A stretch of DNA of 64,000 nt from Bryobacterales bacterium (GTDB lineage: Bacteria > Acidobacteriota > Terriglobia > Bryobacterales > UBA6623). The translations under genes were made by a program, and so were the position numbers. Shown one piece after another: positions 57,186 through 64,000 of this stretch; positions within the stretch are counted from its first letter, which is position 1; every line of letters starts with the position of its first letter. The stretch spans positions 98,731 to 162,730 of the forward strand of contig JAJEHF010000002.1 of NCBI GenBank assembly GCA_022823865.1, in the 5' to 3' direction. The notes beneath the pieces were generated by a model. That model made no database searches. It was given only the letters and a program-made list of their open reading frames with translations, and had not been told where the DNA came from.

Positions 57186-59660
57186 ATGAACCGGACACTT
57201 GCTTGGCTGAGCGTGCTATGCGTCGTCCCCGGCCTCTGTGCGCAAGACGACGGCAGTCGCTTCTTCGAAGAAGCGATCCGACCCCTGCTCGCAGCTAAGT
57301 GTCAGGCCTGCCACAATGACACGGTTGCCAGCGGCGGGCTGGCTATGACGTCCCGGGAATCACTGCTCAGGGGCGGCGGGCGAGGCCCGAGCGTGATACC
57401 GGGCAGCCCGTCCGACAGCGTCCTGATCGCAGCCGTCGAGCAGACCGGCGCCCTGAAGATGCCGCCGACGGGAGCGCTGCCAGCCTCCGATGTCCAAGCC
57501 CTGCGCGCCTGGGTTCGCGAAGGCGCGGCGTGGGGCCGCCCGGCAGGTGATCCGCAAGCGGCAGAGGCACTGTGGTCGTTCAAGCCCGTGGTGCGCCACG
57601 AGCCGCCTCCAGTGCGCAACGCGGCTTGGGGCCGCAACCCGATCGACGCATTCATCCTGAGCAGACTTGAAGAGGAAGCCCTGGAGCCTTCTCCCACAGC
57701 AGACCGGCGCACGCTGATACGCAGAGTAACGCTGGACCTCACGGGACTGCTGCCGACGCCAGGAGAAGTCCGCTCCTTCTTGGAGGACGACCGAGCCGGT
57801 GCCTACGGCCGACTCGTGAAGCGGCTGCTCGAGTCTCCGCACTATGGCGAGCGCTGGGGCAGACACTGGCTCGACATCGCCCGCTATGCCGACACCAACG
57901 GCTACTCGATCGACGGACCGCGCTCGATCTGGCCCTACCGCGATTGGGTGATCAACGCCCTCAACGACAATCTTCCGTTTGATCAATTCGTGATCGAACA
58001 GGTCGCCGGCGATCTCCTGCCCGATCCCACGCGCGACCAGCTCATCGCCACCGGCTTCCACCGCAACACGATGATCAACCAAGAGGGGGGCACGGACTTC
58101 GAACAATATCGTGTCGAAGCGGTGGTCGACCGCGTCCGCACCACCGGCGCGGCTTTCCTAGGGCTCACACTGGGCTGCGCGCGCTGCCACGACCACAAGT
58201 TCGATCCGATCTCGCAGCGCGAGTTCTACGAGGTCTTCGCCTTCTTCAACAACATTGACGAGATCGGCGGCAACCTTGAAGAGCGCGAGGGCCGCCGCCG
58301 CATGATGGACCCGATCCTCGAGCTAGCCGAGCCCGCCGCGCTCGCTGAGCGCGACTCGGTGCGGGGCGAGATGGACCGCCTAGAGGACGAGCTCGAAGCC
58401 TTGAGCGCGTCGTTGGAAGCAACCTGGGCCGAACGCTTCCCGCCCGGCGAGATGGAGGACATCGAACGAGCGCGCGAGATCATCGCGCTGGATCCGAAGG
58501 ACCGCTCTTCCGTCCAGGACAGCGTTTTGCAAAGAGTATTCGCCAGCCGCGTGCCCGAGTTCAAGGCCAAGCAGCAGGAGATTGGCGCGCTCGGAAAGAA
58601 GCTGCCCGAGATCCCCTGGACGATGGTCATGCGCGACCTGCCCGAACCGCGCGATGCCTATATCCACGTGCAGGGCGACTTCACCCGCCGCGGCGATCCG
58701 GTCGAGCCGGGTACGCTGCGAGTCGTGCCTGCGATGCGTCCCGACCTGCCGCGCAATCGGCTAGGCTTGGCGCGCTGGCTGGTCGCGGACGACAACCCGC
58801 TCACGCCCCGGGTCACCATGAACCGACTCTGGCAGCGCTACTTCGGGATCGGAATCGTAGAGACCGAGAACGATTTCGGCACGCAGGGCAATCCGCCCAG
58901 TCACCCGCAGCTGCTGGACTGGCTCGCCTCGGAATTCGTGCGCAGCGGCTGGGATCTGAAGCACATGCACCGACTGATCCTGACCTCGGCTACCTACCGC
59001 CAGGCTTCCTCCCATCGCGCCGATGCCGCCGCGATCGACCCGGGCAACCGGCTGCTCGCCCGGCAGAACCGCCTCCGCCTCGAAGCGGAGATCATTCGCG
59101 ACGCCGCCCTGTCGGCATCCGGCCTGCTCGTGCCGGAGGTGGGCGGCCCCAGCGTGTACCCGCCCCAACCCGCTGGCGCCGGACAGTTCACGCAGGTGGA
59201 CCGGAACTGGGAGGCGGACGAGGGACCGAGCCGCTTCCGGCGCGGCATGTACACGTACTTCATCCGGTCCGCAGCGCACCCCGGACTGATCCTGTTCGAT
59301 GCCCCGATCGCCCAAGAGAGCGTCACGCGCAGGAATCGCTCCAACACGCCTCTGCAAGCCCTGACGCTGCTCAACGACGAGTCCCAGACCGAATTCGCGA
59401 GCGCCCTGGCGACCCGCATTCGCGAGCACTCGGACGATCGCGAAGAGCGCATTCGGCACGCCTTCGAGATCTGCCTGGCCCGACAGCCCCGGGCGCCGGA
59501 GACGGAGCGGCTGGCCGGCTTCTTGAGCCACATGACCGATGCGTTCGCAACAGACGCGGAAGCGCTGCGCAAGACCGGAGCGGACACTCCCGGCTGGGCG
59601 GCCTGGACGGCCGCCGCCCGGGTGATGCTCAATCTGGACGAATTTGTGACGAGGCAGTAG
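57186..59660 (+). CDS. PSD1/DUF1549-DUF1553 cytochrome-c-domain protein
   Basis: 824 aa from ATG 57186 (one alternative ATG four codons earlier). Signal peptide at about 1-20; planctomycete-type cytochrome c domain (PSCyt1) with heme motif CQACH near residue 39; DUF1549 (PSCyt2) at about 145-355 (NPIDAFILSRLEEE, HWLDIARYADTNGY, TLGCARCHDHKFDPI, which has a second CxxCH); a helical insert; DUF1553 (PSD1) at about 520-790 (NPLTPRVTMNRLWQRYFG, RNRSNTPLQALTLLND). Exported; probably an oxidoreductase partner of the DUF1501 protein that follows 4 bp downstream. Confidence 0.92.
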   Translation: MNRTLAWLSVLCVVPGLCAQDDGSRFFEEAIRPLLAAKCQACHNDTVASGGLAMTSRESLLRGGGRGPSVIPGSPSDSVLIAAVEQTGALKMPPTGALPASDVQALRAWVREGAAWGRPAGDPQAAEALWSFKPVVRHEPPPVRNAAWGRNPIDAFILSRLEEEALEPSPTADRRTLIRRVTLDLTGLLPTPGEVRSFLEDDRAGAYGRLVKRLLESPHYGERWGRHWLDIARYADTNGYSIDGPRSIWPYRDWVINALNDNLPFDQFVIEQVAGDLLPDPTRDQLIATGFHRNTMINQEGGTDFEQYRVEAVVDRVRTTGAAFLGLTLGCARCHDHKFDPISQREFYEVFAFFNNIDEIGGNLEEREGRRRMMDPILELAEPAALAERDSVRGEMDRLEDELEALSASLEATWAERFPPGEMEDIERAREIIALDPKDRSSVQDSVLQRVFASRVPEFKAKQQEIGALGKKLPEIPWTMVMRDLPEPRDAYIHVQGDFTRRGDPVEPGTLRVVPAMRPDLPRNRLGLARWLVADDNPLTPRVTMNRLWQRYFGIGIVETENDFGTQGNPPSHPQLLDWLASEFVRSGWDLKHMHRLILTSATYRQASSHRADAAAIDPGNRLLARQNRLRLEAEIIRDAALSASGLLVPEVGGPSVYPPQPAGAGQFTQVDRNWEADEGPSRFRRGMYTYFIRSAAHPGLILFDAPIAQESVTRRNRSNTPLQALTLLNDESQTEFASALATRIREHSDDREERIRHAFEICLARQPRAPETERLAGFLSHMTDAFATDAEALRKTGADTPGWAAWTAAARVMLNLDEFVTRQ

Positions 59661-59664
59661 AGCG

Positions 59665-61110
59665 ATGAACCCCCGGACCGATCTCCCCCGCGCCGTGCTG
59701 AGACAGCGGACCCGGCGCCAGCTCTTCCAAGACTGCGGCGTCGGCTTGGGCAAGCTGGGGCTGACCTCTCTCTTCGTGGGCGATGCGCTGTACGCCAATC
59801 CCGCCGAGCAGCGCGGAATGCATCACAGCCCGCGGGCGAAGAGCATCATCTACCTGTTCATGGCGGGCGCCCCCAGCCAGTTCGAGCTGTTCCAGCCCAA
59901 GCCGGAACTGCAAAAGCTCAGCGGCCAGCCGCTGCCGCCATCGTTGATGGAGGGAAAGCGTTTCGCGTTCATGGAGTCGTTCACCCGAAACCCGCCGAAA
60001 CTGCTGGGCACGCGGCGCGAGTTTGCCCAGCACGGCGAGTCGGGCCAGTGGGTATCGGAGTGCCTGCCCCACATGGCCCAGATCGTAGACGACCTCACCT
60101 TCGTGCGCACGGTCCACACCGAGAACTTCAACCACGCACCGGCCAAGATCTTCATGAACACGGGCACGCCGTTCTTCGGGCGTCCGAGCATGGGAGCTTG
60201 GGTCAGTTACGGCATCGGCAGCGAAGCCGACGACCTGCCGAGCTTCGTCGTGCTGCAGTCCGGGCCGCGCGGGCCGCGCGGCGGCGCGATGAACTGGACC
60301 AGCGGCTTCCTGCCGACCGCGCACCAAGGCGTGCCGTTCCTCGGCGGAGGCGCGCCCATCCTCAACATGACCAGCCCGGCCGGTTTCGAGTCCGGACGAC
60401 AGGCCGCGACGGTCGAGGCGATCCTCGACCTGAACCGGCTCAACCTGGAGCAAGCCGGCGACCCGGAAATCGAGACTCGCATCTCCGCCTACGAAATGGC
60501 GCACCGAATGCAAACCAGCGGACCGGAGCTGATTGACTTCTCCAGCGAGTCGCAGGCAACTCTCGACCTGTACGGAGTCAAGCCCGGAGAGCAGTCATTC
60601 GCCAACAACTGCCTGCTCGCCAGGCGCCTGGTCGAGCGCGGCGTTAGGTTCGTGCAGCTCTACCACTCGAGCTGGGACCACCACGGCGGTCCGGGCGAGA
60701 CCCTCGACAAGGATCTGGATGAGGTCTGCCTGTCGGCCGACCAACCGTGCAAGGCGCTGATCATGGATCTCAAGCAGCGTGGAATGCTGGAAGACACGCT
60801 GGTGGTCTGGGGCGGCGAATTCGGTCGCACGCCGATGGGCGAGGTACGCGACACCGTTGGCAGGAATCACCACATCGATGCCTTCACCATGTGGTTCGCC
60901 GGCGGCGGCACGAAGCCGGGACAGAATATCGGCGAGACCGACGAAATCGGCTTTGCCGCCGTCAAGGATCCCGTGCATGTGCATGACCTCCAAGCCACGA
61001 TCCTGCACCTGCTGGGCATTGACCATGAGAAGCTAACGTTCCGTTTTCGCGGCAGGGACTTTCGACTCACCGACGTCGGCGGGAATATCATCCAACCGCT
61101 CTTGGCCTAG
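59665..61110 (+). CDS. DUF1501 (sulfatase-like fold) exported protein
   Basis: 481 aa. The N-terminal region has an arginine pair and hydrophobic stretch (RTRRQLFQDCGVGLGKLGL) like a Tat signal. The core shows MAGAPSQFELFQPKP, GESGQWVSECLPH, SFVVLQSGPRGPRGG, GVRFVQLYHSSWDHH and DTLVVWGGEFGRTPMGE, the DUF1501 pattern with alkaline-phosphatase-superfamily metal motifs. Gene pairs PSD1-DUF1501 are typical of Planctomycetes, Verrucomicrobia and Acidobacteria, and are associated with polysaccharide degradation by context. The physical role is unknown. Confidence 0.92.
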   Translation: MNPRTDLPRAVLRQRTRRQLFQDCGVGLGKLGLTSLFVGDALYANPAEQRGMHHSPRAKSIIYLFMAGAPSQFELFQPKPELQKLSGQPLPPSLMEGKRFAFMESFTRNPPKLLGTRREFAQHGESGQWVSECLPHMAQIVDDLTFVRTVHTENFNHAPAKIFMNTGTPFFGRPSMGAWVSYGIGSEADDLPSFVVLQSGPRGPRGGAMNWTSGFLPTAHQGVPFLGGGAPILNMTSPAGFESGRQAATVEAILDLNRLNLEQAGDPEIETRISAYEMAHRMQTSGPELIDFSSESQATLDLYGVKPGEQSFANNCLLARRLVERGVRFVQLYHSSWDHHGGPGETLDKDLDEVCLSADQPCKALIMDLKQRGMLEDTLVVWGGEFGRTPMGEVRDTVGRNHHIDAFTMWFAGGGTKPGQNIGETDEIGFAAVKDPVHVHDLQATILHLLGIDHEKLTFRFRGRDFRLTDVGGNIIQPLLA

Positions 61111-61151
61111 GCCGGCACGGCACCCGTCGAGGAACGAGCACAGACGAAGGC

Positions 61152-61874
61152 ATGGGCAGACTAGTGTTGGTGCGCCACGGGCAAGCGTGCGCGTTTACCG
61201 ACGACCCAGACCGGCTATCGGAAACGGGCTGGGAGCAGTGCCGGATTCTCGGGCGCTATTGGAAGGCTCACGGCATCCGCTTTGACCTGGCGTTTCACGG
61301 CACCCTGCGACGCCAGCGAGAATCCTACGAGGCAGCAGCCCAAGGCTACGAAGGCGGCGGATCCGACTTCCCGGCGGCGACCGAGCTGCCCGGCCTGGAC
61401 GAATACGAGGCCCAAGACGTGATAGCGGAAATCGCTCCGCGCCTGGCCGCCACGGACCCTGCTTTCGCGCCGCTGTGGCAGGCGTGGCTCGACGGCAGGG
61501 ACACTCCGGACCGCAACCGCCCCTTCCAGCGAATGTTCGAAGCTGTGATGGAGCGCTGGGTCGACGGCAAGATGCGGGAACCGGGCCTGGTTCCGTGGCA
61601 GCAGTTCAGAGAGCGCGTCGAGACGACGCTGGCAGAGTTGCGCGCGACGCCGGGACCGGGGCTGCGACTAGTCGCGTTCACTTCAGGAGGGCCGATCGGC
61701 GTAGCCCTGCAGTCATGCCTGGGAGCACCAGCGCGTGCCGCGCTGGACATCAACTGGCGGGTCCGCAATTCGTCCCTGACGAGCTTCCTATTCCGCGGGC
61801 CGCGCTTCTCCGTGGACGCCTTCAACGAGACGCCGCACCTAGTCTCGTCCCCGGACTTGGTGACTTTCCGCTGA
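61152..61874 (+). CDS. Histidine-phosphatase superfamily protein with an altered second motif
   Basis: 240 aa. N-terminal LVRHGQA carries the phosphorylated His9 (R8-H9-G10), and an Arg at HGTLRRQRES serves the phosphate pocket. Where most members have VxHGG with the second catalytic His, this one reads AFTSGGPIGVAL, a Ser variant seen in a subfamily of bacterial histidine phosphatases. Phosphatase activity on a small phospho-compound is likely but not proven. Starts 42 bp after DUF1501. Confidence 0.85.
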   Translation: MGRLVLVRHGQACAFTDDPDRLSETGWEQCRILGRYWKAHGIRFDLAFHGTLRRQRESYEAAAQGYEGGGSDFPAATELPGLDEYEAQDVIAEIAPRLAATDPAFAPLWQAWLDGRDTPDRNRPFQRMFEAVMERWVDGKMREPGLVPWQQFRERVETTLAELRATPGPGLRLVAFTSGGPIGVALQSCLGAPARAALDINWRVRNSSLTSFLFRGPRFSVDAFNETPHLVSSPDLVTFR

Positions 61875-61877
61875 CGC

Positions 61878-63047
61878 CTACCAGTCGAATTCGTGCAGTT
61901 TGCTCCACGGGACTAGGCTGTCCGTTCCCCGTCGCTGCAGCTGATCGCCACCGTACACTACTGCGACGGAGCATCGGCCGACCTCTTGGGCAAGGTGTTT
62001 TCGAACGCGTTTGGCACCGCCGATCAAGCCAGAGGACGCCGTCGCGGCGGATTTGGCTTCGACAAGCATGATTTCCGAAAGCCGTCTGACTACGAGGTCG
62101 GCCTCCGCACCGTTCTGATCGCGGTAGAACGCGAGACCATTGGTTTCGCCCCGATTGGCTTGCCGCTTGACGAATTCCGAAACTACCCAGGTCTCGAAGA
62201 TCGAGCCTCGAAGCGGATGTATGCGGAGTTGTTCGGGTGTGCGGATACCCAGCAACCAGCAGACGAGCCCGGTATCGTAAAAATGGAGCTTCGGCACTTT
62301 CACGATCCGCTTGCGAAGATTCATGTGAATGGCGGGCAGACGGAATACGAGAAAGCTGGCTTCGAGGATGCCAAGCCAAGCCTTCGCGGTGGGTTGCGTG
62401 ATACCGCAATCCCCAGCCAGTGCCGAGTAGTTGAGCAACTGCGCCGTTCGTCCGGCGCAGAGTACGACAAAGCGCTGAAACGCCGTGAGATCACCTACGT
62501 TGCTGACCATCCGCACATCGCGTTCGATGTAAGTGGCGACGAATGAACGGAGCCAGTCCACAGGATCGAGATCGCTATCGAATATGCGCGGATACGATCC
62601 GGCGAGGAGGCTCTCATCAAGAGTCTCTGGACAACGTGGAAATCGTATCGTCTCGCCTCGCGTCAGCGGAAGCAAACGGTGTACCGCCGTCCTTCCGGCC
62701 AGTGACTGGCTGACTGACTCGAGCAGAGAGAGGTTTTGCGAGCTCGTGAGAATCCAACGACCCGGCGTCGTTTCTGCGTCAATGGAGCCTTGCAGGTACG
62801 AAAGCAATTCAGGTGCCCTGTGTACCTCGTCGAGGATGGCACCTTCAGGAAACTGGGCTAGGAAGGAGCGGGGATCTTCAAGTGCAAAGGCCCGCACGTC
62901 TGGAGCTTCCAGTGTCTCGTACGGGTGCTGGGGGAACAAGGCGCGGCACAGCGTCGACTTGCCGCTCTCCCGGGGTCCAGTAAGCGTGATGGATGGCCAA
63001 GTCTGCGCCGCCTCGGCAAGCCTTGAGGCGACGTCGCGTTCGATCAC
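61878..63047 (-). CDS. ATPase with AAA_14 and DUF4143 domains
   Basis: 389 aa from GTG 63047. Walker A at 24-32 (GPRESGKST), Walker B at AILDEVHRAP, sensor-like RWILTSSQN. C-terminal DUF4143 at about 190-345 (AKAWLGILEASFLVFRL, KLHFYDTGLVCWLLGI, IFETWVVSEFVKR) with a PD-(D/E)XK-like core (FYRDQNGAEADLVV, LVEAKSA). Such proteins are common near mobile or defence genes; function uncertain. Convergent with the histidine phosphatase. Confidence 0.9.
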   Translation of the reverse strand: MIERDVASRLAEAAQTWPSITLTGPRESGKSTLCRALFPQHPYETLEAPDVRAFALEDPRSFLAQFPEGAILDEVHRAPELLSYLQGSIDAETTPGRWILTSSQNLSLLESVSQSLAGRTAVHRLLPLTRGETIRFPRCPETLDESLLAGSYPRIFDSDLDPVDWLRSFVATYIERDVRMVSNVGDLTAFQRFVVLCAGRTAQLLNYSALAGDCGITQPTAKAWLGILEASFLVFRLPAIHMNLRKRIVKVPKLHFYDTGLVCWLLGIRTPEQLRIHPLRGSIFETWVVSEFVKRQANRGETNGLAFYRDQNGAEADLVVRRLSEIMLVEAKSAATASSGLIGGAKRVRKHLAQEVGRCSVAVVYGGDQLQRRGTDSLVPWSKLHEFDW

Positions 63048-63101
63048 AGCTCATAGCTTAGCAAGAGAATAGGCTAACTCAAAATATCGTCTTGAACTAG
63101 C

Positions 63102-64000
63102 CTAGACTTGAAACACCTTCATCGCCTCGTCACCCAAGTGGTTGATGACCTTTACAGCGATTCGGCCGGAGGTGGGCTTCGGAAATGGCCGCGAGGTGTC
63201 GCTCCGTAGGGTAGCCCAAGCATCTGGGTCGATCTCTGCCTTCAGCGTCGTCTTAAGCGCTTTGTAGGGGTCGTTCGCGCCTAAGAAGTAGGCGTGGCGG
63301 ACAAAGAAGCTCTCCTCGTTGTAGTCGGTGTCGACGAACCAGCAGGCAATTCCATCGGCACCGTCGCTCCGTACCTCCCCAGTGTTGGGGTGGAAGATGT
63401 CCACGCCATTGATACGCACTCGAATATTGTCAGCACCGTCGTCCAAGATATCGATATCGGGCTCGCCAAAGATGACGAAGAGGTTGCCCTTGCCCGTGTT
63501 CTTGAGATCACCGGCCATGTGCAGGTCGGCATTCATCCGCGCCTTGAGCACCGGGATGCGTCCCAACTTCTCGAATTCCGAAGCGTGGGCATCGTAGCTG
63601 AATGCGCAGGCGACCAGCACGTCGAAGCCTGCGTCCGCAGCCTCCCGTGCAGCGGCCACGAGGTCGGGCCGCGCGACGGTGCCGAATTCCGGCCCGACGA
63701 AGACCCCTGCGCGGCGAGTGGTACCGACCTCACCGCCACCCTCGATATAGCGCCCTTCGCCACAGACATAGTGGCCGGGCCAAGGTGCGAGCGAGGTAAA
63801 GGTAATGCGATCCTCCTTGTGCGACTGCTGCAGGCCGGAAGCCCTGAGATTATCCAAGATCATCTCGGTGAAATTCTCTGCCTCACCGTAGCCGAGCTTC
63901 TGGTCGGCCTGCACGGAGAAGAGTTCGTCGTTTTCGTCCACCGCCAACATCCGGTGCGGTGCCAAGCTCTCAACCGTGAAAGGACCAGCAACCCGGACAC
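63102..64000 (-). CDS. C-terminal part of a large site-specific DNA methyltransferase-like protein (partial)
   Basis: The frame reads from beyond the right edge (RVAGPFTVESLAPHRMLAVDE at the edge) to a stop at 63102, about 299 aa visible. The region TFTSLAPWPGHYVCGEGRYI, RRAGVFVGPEFGTVARPDLV, DAGFDVLVACAFSYDAHASE and GNLFVIFGEPDIDI matches the C-terminal part of large adenine-specific methyltransferases of Type III/Type I-like restriction-modification loci. The methylase motifs (DPPY, FxGxG) are not in the window, so assignment rests on the C-terminal pattern. The 5' end is truncated by the window. Confidence 0.75.
   Translation of the reverse strand, partial: VRVAGPFTVESLAPHRMLAVDENDELFSVQADQKLGYGEAENFTEMILDNLRASGLQQSHKEDRITFTSLAPWPGHYVCGEGRYIEGGGEVGTTRRAGVFVGPEFGTVARPDLVAAAREAADAGFDVLVACAFSYDAHASEFEKLGRIPVLKARMNADLHMAGDLKNTGKGNLFVIFGEPDIDILDDGADNIRVRINGVDIFHPNTGEVRSDGADGIACWFVDTDYNEESFFVRHAYFLGANDPYKALKTTLKAEIDPDAWATLRSDTSRPFPKPTSGRIAVKVINHLGDEAMKVFQV

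Overview
The window is GC-rich, densely coded DNA most consistent with a member of the Acidobacteriota (Solibacter/Bryobacter-like or a relative). This is an inference from gene content: two Oar-type TonB-dependent receptors with an N-terminal carboxypeptidase-regulatory domain, a PSD1/DUF1549-DUF1553 cytochrome paired with a DUF1501 protein, several exported sulfatases, a Tat-exported Gfo/Idh oxidoreductase and an apparent LptF-LptG fusion. No rRNA or CRISPR array was seen. Three tRNA genes are present: Val(CAC), Phe(GAA) and Glu(CTC).

Layout. 1-9 kb: TonB receptor behind a 26-bp perfect palindrome, a group II PLP decarboxylase, a TPR protein, a small membrane protein and an aldehyde dehydrogenase. 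9-14 kb: an AlbA_2/HATPase regulator with an unusual C-terminal beta domain, a PPP-type phosphatase, tRNA-Val and a HEPN/MNT toxin-antitoxin pair. 14-21 kb: sulfatase, second PLP decarboxylase, alpha/beta-hydrolase lipoprotein, hotdog thioesterase and an exported beta-propeller protein. 21.5-27 kb: the complete 2-oxoglutarate dehydrogenase operon (sucA-sucB-lpd).

27-30.5 kb is an accessory island: tRNA-Phe, a visibly less GC-rich three-gene operon (exported ankyrin protein, exported six-cysteine peptide, small two-TM protein) and a tyrosine recombinase. 30.5-44.5 kb: second TonB receptor, Gfo/Idh oxidoreductase, SLC13-type transporter, tRNA-Glu, LptF/LptG-like fusion, ribokinase plus sugar transporter, and a lactonase-type beta-propeller.

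44.8-48.4 kb holds a translationally coupled pair: a RecQ helicase-phosphoribosyltransferase fusion gene, broken here by a frameshift and an in-frame stop, followed by an intact DprA/SLOG protein with two C-terminal winged-helix-like segments. 48.5-55.4 kb: PQQ dehydrogenase with a lanthanide-type signature, Dtd, a PhyH-sulfatase-cyclase operon, an IPMDH-like dehydrogenase and a pentapeptide-repeat protein. 55.7-64 kb: an unrecognised small-gene pair, a lipoprotein, the PSD1/DUF1501/histidine phosphatase cluster, a DUF4143 ATPase and the 3' part of a DNA methyltransferase-like gene that leaves the window.

The best candidates for under-described biology are the RecQ-PRTase/DprA pair, the ankyrin/Cys-rich/2-TM operon, the AlbA_2 regulator with the beta-rich tail, and the 95-aa/116-aa overlapping pair at 55.7 kb. 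No database search was possible; family names come from motifs read in the translations.
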